From NCBI GenBank assembly GCA_028335825.1, contig JAIOKI010000001.1:372001-436000 (forward strand): a stretch of 64,000 nucleotides of DNA. The letters run 5' to 3'. The number at the start of each line of letters is the position of its first letter. The first letter of the stretch is position 1. The notes beneath the pieces were generated by a model. It made no database searches. It saw nothing but the letters and a program-made list of their open reading frames with translations, and had not been told where the DNA came from. The DNA is from Nosema muscidifuracis. Taxonomy: Eukaryota > Microsporidia > Nosematidae. Below, in pieces: positions 9,079 through 19,962 of this stretch. A program made the position numbers and the translations under genes.

Positions 9079-11508
9079 TTATTTGTATAGATTATTACTA
9101 TTGGCGAATCTACTGAATGCATTTGGTACTTTACCATCATCTTTCCTTTCCTCTTTTTTTATTACAGGTATGCTACTACCAGTATTAATAAACTGGTTAA
9201 ATATATCAGAAGATTTAGCTTGTAAAGGTTGATTATTTTCTGAATTAAATGAGAAGGTGGGTATGTTTACAGAATTATTATTAAAAAATGTCGGATTATT
9301 ATTTATAAAAGTATTATTTAAAACAGGTTCATCTTTCTTTGGTGTTGAAATAATTTGTGGTTCCTTTTTTTCTGGTATAATATTTTCAATATTTTTATTT
9401 TCTACAATATTTAAATTATCTTTTTTTTCATTAGTCTCTTTTACTACAGTGTTATTAATTTCTTTATTTTCTATTAATTTATTATCAAAATCTTTATTAA
9501 TAATAATTAGAGATCCTGTATCATAAACTCTTTCTAATTCAACTTTACAAACATCTTCTTCATTTTTTCTATCAACTTTCCTAGTTTCAATATATGTATC
9601 ACTAATAATTCCTTTGTTGTAAACAAATGGAATTTTAAAATGACTTTTTTGATTAATCTTATTATCAAAATATTTTATACTATCTTTAACATAAGATGTG
9701 TCTATTCCTTTTCTTAATTTTAGGTTATTTATCATAATTAATAATTTATCTTCTAAATCTTTTCTCAAATTATCAACATTTTCTATTTTTAAAATATTAT
9801 TATATAATTCTGTCATATCAGTATCAATAATAAATTCTTTCAAAATATATTTCTTACTTTGATATTTATTAACTTTTATATTCTTAATATCAGAAATTAT
9901 TTTAGAAGTGGAAGATGAAAGTATTTCTGTCACAGAAGGAATTTTTGATACAGGTTTATTATCTACGACATTCTGAGTCTTTAAAGGAATATTATTAGCA
10001 GAAAATGAACTATTTTTTGAATCTATGTCAGTCTTAGAAGAATTAGCATTACTAAAAATAGGCATAGAGCTCATATTATTTTTAGTACCAGATACATAAG
10101 AATTAGAGTTACTTTTCTCAGATATGAGTTTATTTGTATCTTTCTTATCTTCAAATATTCCACTCATATTATTCAATTCTTTATTATTAGAAGATATATT
10201 TAATTTGCCAAAATCAGGAATTTCTACTGTTTTTTTATCATCCTCTTTATTAAAAGATAAAAAAGAAATATTATTTTTGGAAGTATCGGATAAATTATTA
10301 TTAGATTTCTCTTTTTTTAATGATTCTTCTACTGTATTTTTTGATTCCTTAAATATATTTTTAACTGATTCTTCCACTGTATTTTTTAATACACTCATAT
10401 TTAAATTCTCTAATTTACTCAAATCATCAGTTTTATCTTCTATTTCTTTACTTTGAGAAGATTCTTCAGTTTTATTAAAATCTATATTTTTAACTGATTC
10501 CTCTACCTTTAAATATTCTGAATTATTTTCTTTTACATTAGATGATTTCTTATTATCAATATCTTCTTCATGATCTTTAATATTGTTATCTTCATCATTA
10601 TGTAATTCATTTATATTTTCTTTAAAATTATTATCTTTTTCATGATCTTTAATATTTTTATCTTCATCATTATGTAATTCACTTATATTTTCTTTTAAAT
10701 TATTATCTTTTTCATGATCTTTAATATTGTTATCTTTTTCATTATTAGTACCTTTTATATGATCTTCTGGATTATTCTCAATAGTTTCTTTTTGTTCAAT
10801 TTTACCTTTTTCATTTTTCTTAAAAAAATCTTGAAATAAATTATTTTTCTCATTTCCTTCAAAATTCTCAAAAATTAATTCCTTATTATCTTCTACTATG
10901 TTAATAAAATACTTGGTAATATTTCCTTCTAAATCAAGTGTGACTATAATATCATTATTACTATCCATTCCTCTTAGATACAATGGACTATTATCCTCCT
11001 TACATTTTACATAAACTAGGTCATTATATATTTCTTCAAGCTTATCATTATAAATGTTTATATTACTAGATTTATTAGTACCAATAAAGAAATAATTACT
11101 GTTTACAAGACAAGTGTAATAAAAAGTATCTTCATCACCATCATAATCAAAATCTCCATACTTAATTTCATTTTCTATTTTATAGGATCCAAAGGAAATA
11201 TATTCTTCATTTATGCATAAATAATTTTCTTTTATAGTTTTATCTTTTATGCAACCAATTTGTTGTTTTATGTATTTTTTATCAAAATCCAATATATATG
11301 TTAAAGATCCATCACTTATTACCAAAATATTTGGATGTATCTTTTTAGCATAAGTTGTTTTAAAAGATATCTTCTTATTGTTTATGGATATATAATCATC
11401 ATATATAAGTATAAGTGCATCTTTGAATACAAATATACGTGAGAAAAATAATGAACTAAGATTTGTTTTATCAGCAATAGAAGAAGATTGGTGTTGAATT
11501 TTAAACAT
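9079..11508 (-). CDS. Probable nucleoporin (beta-propeller plus low-complexity, Nup159/Nup214-like)
   Basis: Residues 1 to about 210 consist of short beta-strand-like segments (FFSRIFVFKDALILIYDD, ISFGSYKI, YYTCLVNSNYFFIGTN, IIVTLDLEGNITKYF) as in a WD-type propeller. A long acidic, Asn/Lys/Glu-rich region follows, with three near-identical copies of a unit reading NIKDHEKDNN...ELHNDED. The C-terminal region has scattered Phe (FSFNSENN, PTFFNN, AFSRFANS). A propeller followed by disordered Phe-containing sequence is the layout of Nup159/Nup214. The true FG density is low, so this is inference. A CCCC lies three bases before the ATG on the coding strand, supporting the start. Confidence 0.5.
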   Translation of the reverse strand: MFKIQHQSSSIADKTNLSSLFFSRIFVFKDALILIYDDYISINNKKISFKTTYAKKIHPNILVISDGSLTYILDFDKKYIKQQIGCIKDKTIKENYLCINEEYISFGSYKIENEIKYGDFDYDGDEDTFYYTCLVNSNYFFIGTNKSSNINIYNDKLEEIYNDLVYVKCKEDNSPLYLRGMDSNNDIIVTLDLEGNITKYFINIVEDNKELIFENFEGNEKNNLFQDFFKKNEKGKIEQKETIENNPEDHIKGTNNEKDNNIKDHEKDNNLKENISELHNDEDKNIKDHEKDNNFKENINELHNDEDNNIKDHEEDIDNKKSSNVKENNSEYLKVEESVKNIDFNKTEESSQSKEIEDKTDDLSKLENLNMSVLKNTVEESVKNIFKESKNTVEESLKKEKSNNNLSDTSKNNISFLSFNKEDDKKTVEIPDFGKLNISSNNKELNNMSGIFEDKKDTNKLISEKSNSNSYVSGTKNNMSSMPIFSNANSSKTDIDSKNSSFSANNIPLKTQNVVDNKPVSKIPSVTEILSSSTSKIISDIKNIKVNKYQSKKYILKEFIIDTDMTELYNNILKIENVDNLRKDLEDKLLIMINNLKLRKGIDTSYVKDSIKYFDNKINQKSHFKIPFVYNKGIISDTYIETRKVDRKNEEDVCKVELERVYDTGSLIIINKDFDNKLIENKEINNTVVKETNEKKDNLNIVENKNIENIIPEKKEPQIISTPKKDEPVLNNTFINNNPTFFNNNSVNIPTFSFNSENNQPLQAKSSDIFNQFINTGSSIPVIKKEERKDDGKVPNAFSRFANSNNLYK

Positions 11509-11576
11509 TAAGGGGTGTAAAAAATAATAAAAAAAGAATAATTGTAGAGATAAAATTATTGAGATTTTTAATAGAA

Positions 11577-11858
11577 GGTAATTTTGTATATTCTTCTAAA
11601 ATGATGAATAAGATATAGAAATTAAAAAAAGCTTATTGTTCAGTAATTTTATATATTCTTCTAAAATGATGAATAAGATATGGAAATTAAAAAAAGCTTA
11701 TTGTTCAGTAATTTTATATATTCTTCTAAAATGATGAATAAGATATGGAAATTAAAAAAAAGCTTATTGTTCAGTAATTTTATATATTCTTCTAAAATGT
11801 TTTTAACTGTAAAATTAAAAAAAAGCTTATTGTTCAGTAATTTTATATATTCTTCTAA
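11577..11858 (+). repeat. 65-bp tandem repeat, about 4.5 copies
   Basis: The unit runs from taattttatatattcttc through aaaatgatgaataagata to aaaaagcttattgttcag. Copies are nearly identical, with the last two degenerate. The array fills the divergent space between the nucleoporin-like gene and the tubby gene. A 67-codon open frame across it is an artefact of the repeat. Confidence 0.9.
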
Positions 11859-11945
11859 TGAATTATTTTTGTTTATACGTTAAAGTCGAGTATAAATTGT
11901 TTTATACTAAAATATTTTTAATTAATGATAAATAATATTCTATTG

Positions 11946-12548
11946 CTAATCACAAAAGTATTTATTATCTAATGCAGCAAGGCATATAGAAAATGCATCT
12001 AAAGCTGTCAATGGATATTTATAATCCATTACATAAGTATTAGTTCCTATTTTACCAAATGTCAATACAATGTACGTTTTATCTAAAGGATGTACTAATT
12101 GAAAATTTTTAACACTTGGAACAGTAACACGTCCATTAAAATTCAATGAATATGATTTTGTATCAGTATTGTAAAAAGGTTCTTTGTTAGTAAAAAAGAG
12201 ATGTTTCATTTTGACGATAAAGCTTCTAGGTTTCTTCTTCTTATAAAAAGAAGTCTTATACTGAATTTCTACTAAAGGACTTTTATAATGACTACCTATA
12301 AGATTACTTTTAAGAACACTTGTATTCTTACCATCTATAAATATTTCAAACCCACAGAATTTCTTAGTTGCATGTAGGCAAGAATTAGTGATATCATTTA
12401 AATACAAATATTCTGTAGTGAAACATGTTGAACTAGTTACAATTATCTTGCCTTGGCTTGTATAATTGATTTTAACAGGTTTCTTTAAGTCAAAAGTTTT
12501 CTTTGGGATTGGATTTAATGAAAAATCTGTTCGCATGATGGAATTCAT
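11946..12548 (-). CDS. Tubby C-terminal-domain protein (200 aa)
   Basis: The tubby domain is a beta barrel around a central helix that binds PI(4,5)P2 and helps deliver membrane cargo. The end of this protein carries the family signature in order: NFNGRVTVPSVKNFQLVHP, YIVLTFGKIGTNTYVMDYKYP and ALDAFSICLAALDNKYFCD, matching metazoan and plant tubby proteins nearly position by position at the C-terminus. The N-terminal half is much shorter than the usual 250-270 aa domain, so strands are compressed or missing. There is no signal peptide or F-box. The call is confident for the family. Whether phosphoinositide binding survives is open, because the Lys/Arg pair of the binding pocket could not be placed reliably. 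Confidence 0.85.
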   Translation of the reverse strand: MNSIMRTDFSLNPIPKKTFDLKKPVKINYTSQGKIIVTSSTCFTTEYLYLNDITNSCLHATKKFCGFEIFIDGKNTSVLKSNLIGSHYKSPLVEIQYKTSFYKKKKPRSFIVKMKHLFFTNKEPFYNTDTKSYSLNFNGRVTVPSVKNFQLVHPLDKTYIVLTFGKIGTNTYVMDYKYPLTALDAFSICLAALDNKYFCD

Positions 12549-12857
12549 TTTTTAGGATATTTATATTTCGATAATTAAATTGATTTGTTTCATAGGAAAT
12601 AAATTAAAAATATCTAACTGATATTTTTAAAAAATAAGGATATTCAAACATATTATAATTAAATATGAGTTCTAAATTATATCTAATAGAATAATATATT
12701 ATATAAATAATTATATTACAGTTTCATGACTTTATGGATATTTTATAATTAACCAATAAAAAACTGATTTCTGATTATCGAAGCTTTCAAAATTTAAAGA
12801 AAAATAAAAATTCTATGTTGAATTGAATACAATTTATAATTTTCATCATAGTTTAAA
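12549..12857. other. Intergenic, nothing recognised
   Basis: About 300 bases of A/T-rich DNA between the tubby gene and the next minus-strand gene. No ORF, tRNA or repeat array is visible. Confidence 0.6.
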
Positions 12858-13163
12858 TCAATATTTCTTATCTAGTTCGTTTTTGTTTAATTTGTGAAAA
12901 TCTTTTATAAATTCGTTCAATAATTCTTTGACATTTTTAGTTGTAAATATATCTTCGTTTATTAATTCACAAAAATAAATGTAGGATTCGTCTTTATGTA
13001 CATGTACAATATTTTTTAAAGAAAGATGTATTGTTTTAAGAAAATCATTTAAAAATGTTTCACCAATATTTGACAATCCAAGTACTATATTCATCATTAA
13101 AGGTCGTATATAATTAGTAGTGTAGATCAAATTATTATCTTTACATACACCATAGATTATCAT
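12858..13163 (-). CDS. Small protein, possible longin-type fold (101 aa)
   Basis: The protein opens with a beta strand typical of longin modules (MIIYGVCKDNNLIYTTN), continues with a helical stretch, then IVHVHKDESYIYFCELI and a final helix (VKELLNEFIKDFHKL). That beta-helix-beta-helix order is shared by longin SNAREs, adaptin small chains and TRAPP subunits. The length fits a bare longin domain, but no subfamily motif is present. CCC lies four bases before the ATG on the coding strand, which makes it very likely a genuine gene. The function is not established from sequence. Confidence 0.6.
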   Translation of the reverse strand: MIIYGVCKDNNLIYTTNYIRPLMMNIVLGLSNIGETFLNDFLKTIHLSLKNIVHVHKDESYIYFCELINEDIFTTKNVKELLNEFIKDFHKLNKNELDKKY

Positions 13164-13629
13164 TTAAGGGTTATAAATTAAAAAAAATATTTCTATTTGA
13201 AATTATAAATCTAAAACTTTGTAATTTTTTTCTATAATAAATAAAAAAGAATAAAAAATTCTCTCTTATGAAAAATAAATAAAGATTTCAAATAAACTCT
13301 AACTAAATGTTTATATTAAAAAAAATATACTAACATTGAGAATAAAATTTTAAAATTTACATAAAAGGATATTTAAAGAATTAGCTTAACTAAAATTTTA
13401 GTACATAAAATAGTATTTCTACTATAAAAAACAAGAAATGCTTATTATTATAAATATTTACTTTTATATATTATTTAGAATATATTTTTTATAAATTAAT
13501 TTTTGGTTTTTAATGTACAACTAAGATATCTTGATAATCACTTTTTTCTTAAAAAAAACTTGAAAGAATTTCATGTGTTGTAAAATGGAATGTTTTCTTT
13601 CAAATTTTATTGTATGAGGATAAGAAATT

Positions 13630-13940
13630 AAGGTAAAAAAATCATATTTCATAAATCAAGGTAAAAAAATTATATTTCATAAATCAAGGTAAAAAAATTA
13701 TATTTCATAAATCAAGGTAAAAAAATTATATTTCATAAATTAAGGTAAAAAAATTATATTTCATAAATCAAGGTAAAAAAATTATATTTCATAAATTAAG
13801 GTAAAAAAATTATATTTCATAAATTAAGGTAAAAAAATCATATTTCATAAATCAAGGTAAAAAAATCATATTTCATAAATTAAGGTAAAAAAAATCATAT
13901 TTCATAAATTAAGGTAAGAAAATTATATTTCATAAATCAA
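13630..13940 (+). repeat. 28-bp tandem repeat, about 11 copies
   Basis: The unit is aaggtaaaaaaattatattt followed by cataaatc, with minor c/t changes between copies. It is placed in the 927-base gap between the longin-like gene and Ste24. The rest of the gap (13164-13629, 13941-14090) is plain A/T-rich sequence in which no gene is seen. Confidence 0.92.
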
Positions 13941-14090
13941 GTTATTTTTAAAAACATTAATACAATCTAATAATTCTAATTAAAAAAAGAATCAATCTTT
14001 GTGATATATTTATAACAAAGTAACTACTAAATTAAAATGGTCCAAGACATTTTATAAAAAAAAAAGAATAGCAATTCTAAATTAATAAAT

Positions 14091-15173
14091 TTATTTATTT
14101 CTTAAGGCTTCTAATCTATTAATTATTGCTGGATGAGGAAAATTTATTAATCCAAATAAGAGAGTATAATTCCCAATATAAAAATTTATACTTAGAATAT
14201 AATTCATAATTTTCTTCAATCCTTCATCATTCCATTTTTCTATACTAAAATCATCTGCTAAGTATTCATGATACTGTCTGTATCCATTTATCAATCCTTT
14301 ATGGATCGGATATATAAGTATTTCAAGATAAATAAATAAGAAGATAATAGTTGAAATATTATGATAAGGTTTCTCTTTAGTAAATTTTTTGAATATTAAA
14401 AAGTATACTAAATAATTCAGTATAATTAAAATATAACTTAGACCTGTCACCTTCAAACTAAAATTATGATATACGTGTCCTAACTCATGGAATAGAACAC
14501 TGGTAAATTCGTTATCAGAAAATTTACTTTTCCAATTTCCCATAAGAAGAAGTTTAATTTTTTTACCGAAACTAGTAACCATAATATTACAAACATCAGA
14601 AGGTTCGTTATATACTTCTACTTCATAACCATTACTTTGTATCCAATTAGTAATTGGTTCAGGTAGTACATCTTCAGATGCTTTAAATGAAGAAATATCT
14701 GAAGGAAAATCTATTTGAGTTAAATATATTTCTATAAAAGCTAATATAAGTAAAAATAACCAGTACTTATTATGATATCTTAATGCAGTATAAATGACTG
14801 AAGTAAAGAATACTGCATAAATTAGACTCGAGATGGGGTTTATCATTTGAAGTACTGAAATATAAAAAATTCGGAAAAACATTAGAAATATAGCAAAATA
14901 TAAAGCATTCTTTGGTTCATCATAATTTTGATCAGAGTCCTCTTTTCGTAAGATCTTAACAAAAATTAAGTAAAGCATTAATATAGATATCAAAAAAGAG
15001 AATAGATATTGAACAATAAAATTCATATAAAAAGACCTGTCCATTCCTAAATCATCTCTGTCTAGATAAGAGGGGATAGTTGGCATTAGTGTATTGAAGA
15101 TTTCATAGAAAATAACTAAAGCATGCAAAGTTACAATAATAAATGCTGCAAGTTTGAATGATCTTTTATTCAT
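14091..15173 (-). CDS. STE24: Ste24-type CAAX prenyl protease (M48)
   Basis: This is an integral-membrane zinc metalloprotease of the ER and inner nuclear membrane that trims prenylated CAAX proteins. The catalytic HELGH motif is at about residue 228 (SVLFHELGHVYHNF) and the third zinc ligand lies in EYLADDFS at about 305. Both are intact. Multiple hydrophobic segments flank them: about 8-28, 48-70, 90-140 and two after the HELGH motif. At 360 aa it is shorter than the yeast enzyme, with loops trimmed. A CCC stands 12 bases before the ATG on the coding strand. Confidence 0.9.
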   Translation of the reverse strand: MNKRSFKLAAFIIVTLHALVIFYEIFNTLMPTIPSYLDRDDLGMDRSFYMNFIVQYLFSFLISILMLYLIFVKILRKEDSDQNYDEPKNALYFAIFLMFFRIFYISVLQMINPISSLIYAVFFTSVIYTALRYHNKYWLFLLILAFIEIYLTQIDFPSDISSFKASEDVLPEPITNWIQSNGYEVEVYNEPSDVCNIMVTSFGKKIKLLLMGNWKSKFSDNEFTSVLFHELGHVYHNFSLKVTGLSYILIILNYLVYFLIFKKFTKEKPYHNISTIIFLFIYLEILIYPIHKGLINGYRQYHEYLADDFSIEKWNDEGLKKIMNYILSINFYIGNYTLLFGLINFPHPAIINRLEALRNK

Positions 15174-15204
15174 AGAAGTTACGTAGGGTCAAATTATTTA
15201 TATT

Positions 15205-15775
15205 TTTTTTAAATTAAAAAATGACAAAAGTTTATATTTCAATTGGTTAAATTAAAAAAAATGACAAAAATCTTATAAAAAAGGAATATTTAAAAAAATA
15301 AAATTAATCGTTTAAATTAAATATGTCAAAAATAATTTTTTAAATTAAAAAATGACAAAAATCTTATAAAAAAGGAATATTTAAAAAAATAAAATTAATC
15401 GTTTAAATTAAATATGTCAAAAATAATTTTTTAAATTAAAAAATGACAAAAATCTTATAAAAAAGGAATATTTAAAAAATAAAATTAATCGTTTAAATTA
15501 AATATGTCAAAAATAATTTTTTAAATTAAAAAATGACAAAAATCTTATAAAAAAGGAATATTTAAAAAAATAAAATAAATCTTATAAATTAAAAAATGTC
15601 AAAAATAATTTTTTAAATTAAATATGTCATAAAAATAATTTTATAAATTAAATATGTCACAAAATAGTCTTATAAAAAGGAATATTTAAAAAAATGTCAA
15701 AAAGTTCATAAATTAAAAAATGTCATAAAAATATTTTTTTAAATTAAATATGTCATAAAATTCTTATAAAAATGA
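15205..15775 (+). repeat. 91-bp tandem repeat, about 3.5 copies, plus degenerate fragments
   Basis: Successive atgacaaaaatcttataaaa blocks begin at 15261, 15352, 15443 and 15533, giving a period of 90-91 bases. After 15560 shorter pieces of the same unit (aaattaaatatgtcataaaa) continue to about 15775. It starts directly upstream of the Ste24 gene. Confidence 0.9.
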
Positions 15776-16104
15776 TTCATTAAATATCAATGATGTTATG
15801 ATTTATAACTTAAAGATTATCTATTTTAAATTATTTCTAAAATAGATAATTAAAATCTAATTTTGAAAAAATAATTATGCTAATGTTGAATTTACTAAAA
15901 ATTTATTTTAAGTATCATCTTTAATCACATCTCATGAATTTAATTTATTGTTCAAAAAAATAAATAATTTGTGATAAAATAACGTCTTACCACATATAAT
16001 TATTTTTTTTATTTTTTGAAAAATAAATTAATATTGATTTCTTAATTTACTTCATACCGCATACCTTCTCCTTAAGAGTATGAACTGTTAGTAATATTCA
16101 GTAC

Positions 16105-16930
16105 AAGATCAGGAAAAAATCAATGAGATTTTAAGAAAAGTTATTCGAATGATATTCTGGAAAAAAATAATACCATTAGATATAAAATAATTGATGAATT
16201 TTATATCAAAAGAATTTATTTCAAACAGCTTTAAATAGATTTAGAGCATTAAGTAACTGGAAACAATTCCTAAATATAATCTCGCAATTTGTTGGTTAAG
16301 AACAGAGCCAGAAGAACCACGTGGAATTCAAGGAGTCGAAGATTGTGTAAAAAATATTTCAGACATGATTATGAATGTATCATTACAGTGTAGTCAAATA
16401 CAAGATTATATATACTAAAATATAGGAGATCATTCAACTCAAGTACATACTAAAAAAGTTAATAACAGCTAGATAAGGAATTACACAAAAATAAGATGTA
16501 ATTTAATCAGATGGCCTTCTGCTTTAGCTAATGTTAAAAGAATTCTTCAATATTTTAGAAAATAAAACACTTTTTGTTGGATTGTTCATCCTTGTCTGAT
16601 AAAAGATCTCTTTATGACTATAAAATTCTAAAGTTGATTAATTTTACTCTAAAAAAGGATTAAGTCAAGAGATCTTTGGAAACTTTTAAAATCTTAATAT
16701 TTGTCCTATAATGAATATTCTCTCGTAATTAGAGTAGAATCATTCGATAATTTGACTGTAAAACAAAACTGTTTACTCTTAGCCTCACTAACTAGATTTT
16801 CAAAAATGTAGCTGCTCAATCAGCAACAAAAAATATTTTTTAATCTGAGAAGGGGTTGGTACAAAGCCTGTATAACATGCCATAGAAGCTTTCTTTCTTA
16901 TATAATAAATTATTTTTGTTACAATATAGT
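16105..16930 (+). mobile_element. Decayed LINE fragment (ORF2 C-terminus and 3' UTR)
   Basis: Strings such as cgaatgatattctgg, ggaattacacaaaaataagatgtaat and agatggccttctgctttagctaatg match the intact ORF2 between about 6520 and 6980. The copy then continues through remnants of the zinc-knuckle region to a 3' end that keeps a small hairpin (gctg/cagc near 16812) and an aatctgagaaggggtt block. Reading frames are broken many times and AT content has drifted upward, so the insertion is old. It is 5' truncated. Confidence 0.85.
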
Positions 16931-19900
16931 GTATTTTCTATTAATTTCTTCAAAATAAGATGACTCGTCACGTGTATTTTGAACCATCATTTTTAATTTT
17001 TTTTATACAAATTTAAAAAATTAATATTAAAGAATTATCTCTCCACTCTTTCTTTTGTATTATAGATAATTTATTAAACGATTAATAACATATGTTATTT
17101 ATGAAGTCCCTGATCGCATTATTATTTATAAATTTTGATAATCGTAATGAAACTACGTATTTATTTAAAATACTTAGTACTATCATTTTTTTATATTTAT
17201 ATAAACTATTTCTCTTATAAAGATTTTCATAAATGCTACTAGAATTAATAATAATATCATTTTTTTTACTTTAATCTAGTAACTATGCTTTATAACTTAA
17301 AATTAAGCTTTTAGGGGAGATTATCAGAAAATATTAAATTCTTGACTAAGTATAAGTGTAAGTAGAAATCTGATACATATTAATAACTTGATATAATCAA
17401 AAATTAAATCTAAATTATTAGAATAAGTTTTTTAAATCAATATTGATGTATTGAATGAATTCATATTTCAATACAATCTTTTTTTAGATATTTTATTTAT
17501 ATATAAAAATTTGGATAGGTTAAGTTTCGATTGTTAAAAATTTAAAAATTAGAAGGTTGTAAAAGAAGATTTTTGAATATCGAAATATCTTAGTATTTTA
17601 ATTTAAGAATTTTTATAATGATAAATAAATTAAATTTACGGTAGAACATAAAATATTTATTTAGGTATATTCTTATACTATCCTTATTCATCAACTGGGG
17701 TGACCACCATAATAAATTCAATAAGATTTTTTTTCTCCACATATACCTCATTTAATTCATTTTCTTCTAAAGTGGCTTTCCAAGGCCATTTTAATGTTTT
17801 AGCCTGGATAAATGTTTCAATATAATATATATATTAAAATTTATAATAAAAAGATGATCTATATGTAAATTCTAAATTTAAAAAGTTTATTATATCGACT
17901 TACTATATATTTAATAAAGGAATATTGATTTGTTAAAATCAATATTGTAAAAACCGTCTTTTACATCATCAAATATAAAAACAAAGAGATTTTATTAATT
18001 TTTAATAAATATATCAAAGGAGATTTATATATGGGATTTTAAGGATTCTTATAAACAGGTAAAGTTATTGATGTAGATCAGAAATCTGAATAGTTATTTC
18101 GTTTTTAACATAATTAAAGAATATTTGATATTAGAAAACAGTTTAAATTGGAAAAAATTAATTTTAAAAGTGACATGAATAAACACCTTTAATAATAGTG
18201 ACATGAATTCTGGAAAAGAATATTATTTATGGGCTTAATAAAATGTGGTTAAAGAATAAGTGTCAAAAAATGAATCAGAACTTATAATCAATCTACCAAG
18301 AATAAATAAAAAAAAAATAATATATTTCCATTTTTTAATTTTGAAATGATTACGAATAAATTGATAATTAGAAAGCCTATGTAGAGAGTCTTTCTTAAGT
18401 TAAACTTATATAAAATTTATGTATAATTTCTTCAAACATTAATTTATATAGGTAATTTTAATTAAAAATTAAAAATAAATGGTGATTAATTTAATCCGAA
18501 AAATTATTGACTAATATGAGAATAAAATTATCTAATTTATACGACTTGAATATACGCTTTATTTTTTCTGATATTTCTACGGAGGATCAGCTCACATTAT
18601 TTTTTATAATTTCTGGTTCAAACAGAAATTCTGATAAGATGACAAGAAAATTCTATAATATTTTTCTATATACAATTAAAGACAAATAGTGATCATATAA
18701 AGAGTCATAAAAAATACCTTAGATGCTATCAACCATAATTTTAATTTTAATTATAAAGGTCTCTGGAGAAAATTATTTATTTAAAAAACTTAATATATCT
18801 GTTGTTAGATGACCATCTTTTATATCAAATATAATATTTAAATAATTTAACTTATATTATCTTAACAATATCTATAATATTCCAATTTTCTTTTCAAAGT
18901 GATTAAAAATATAAAACTCAATCAAAATTATTTGATTATCTTCTTACGTTATTTCATATCATTATGAATATTAAATTTTTTTATTTTAAAAACATTTTTT
19001 CCTCAGTTAAACTAGAAAACAATTTAGAAATCATCATTAATTATTTACCACTCTAATTAAAATAAACGTATTAAAATTTATTTTATGTAAATAAAAAGCA
19101 ATCTTAGATGTTAAAAAATTATCTTAAGATTTAGTAAGAGTATCATCTTTATTATAAATATATAGATAATTAAAAACTTAAATTTACTCGCTAAAAGAAC
19201 AAAAATGTAATTATGTTAGTAAAAAAATATTTAATTAAATTTCCTTTAGTTCTTTTTATGGTTCTTTAAAAGAGCAAGCTAAAATTATTTATCTCATTAA
19301 ATTTAATTTAGATATATTAGGATGAGGTTTTGTTTTCATTTACTTATAAGCATCTTTTGACTTATTTTTCGAGTAGTTGAATATTCCGGTCTACTCCTTC
19401 GTTGACACTTCTTGCGTGGTAAAAACCATTTTTGACTTTCTATAGTTATGCTTTTAAGAGTCATTTTAGGTATTATGGATTGAAAATATGCCTCTAATTT
19501 GTTGACCAGATATATTTCTGTTCTATAGTGTTGTGGAATTTAGATGTCACATCATCGCACGTCATCAAATAAAGAATATTTGAGGTTTAAAGTTCGTAGT
19601 GAATCATAGCGTTTAGCTATTAACTCATAAATATACTCAATAAGATTAAATATTTAGAGATTTTTGCTGTTTAAGGACTTATTCTTTATAGGAAAATAGG
19701 TACCCTATTTTAACGATAAAATTCTATTGATTTGTCATGGACAGTTGTGATCAAATCTAAAACCATATTTAATCCGATCTGTCACTATCAAATTGTACAA
19801 ATGAAATTTATATAGTTTTTTATAATTATGTTTATATCTACTGATTTAATAATTAAGGTAAATTATTTTTTTCCTTTTAATTAATTAATTAATTTTTTAT

Positions 19901-19962
19901 TGGACAAGATACAACTCTTTGTTTCAAGATAAATTTAAAAGATAATTTCGTTTTTCTATTAA
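16931..19962. other. About 3 kb gene-poor DNA with small coding-like relics
   Basis: No supported gene is seen here. Two places have richer base composition than the surroundings. One is about 17684-17840, minus strand, an open stretch without ATG that includes LKWPWKATLEENEL. The other is about 19330-19620, coding-like but broken. Both look like remains of transposable or host genes and could not be identified. A 60-codon open frame at 18507-18689 has no supporting signal. Confidence 0.5.

Noticed and set aside
11680-11883. 67-codon open frame
   Set aside because: Produced entirely by the 65-bp tandem repeat.
13630-13940. Possible CRISPR-like array
   Set aside because: Units are contiguous with no unique spacers, so it is a minisatellite, and the genome is eukaryotic.
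18507-18689. 60-codon open frame, plus strand
   Set aside because: No C-rich start signal, no signal peptide, no family likeness, and composition equal to surrounding non-coding DNA.
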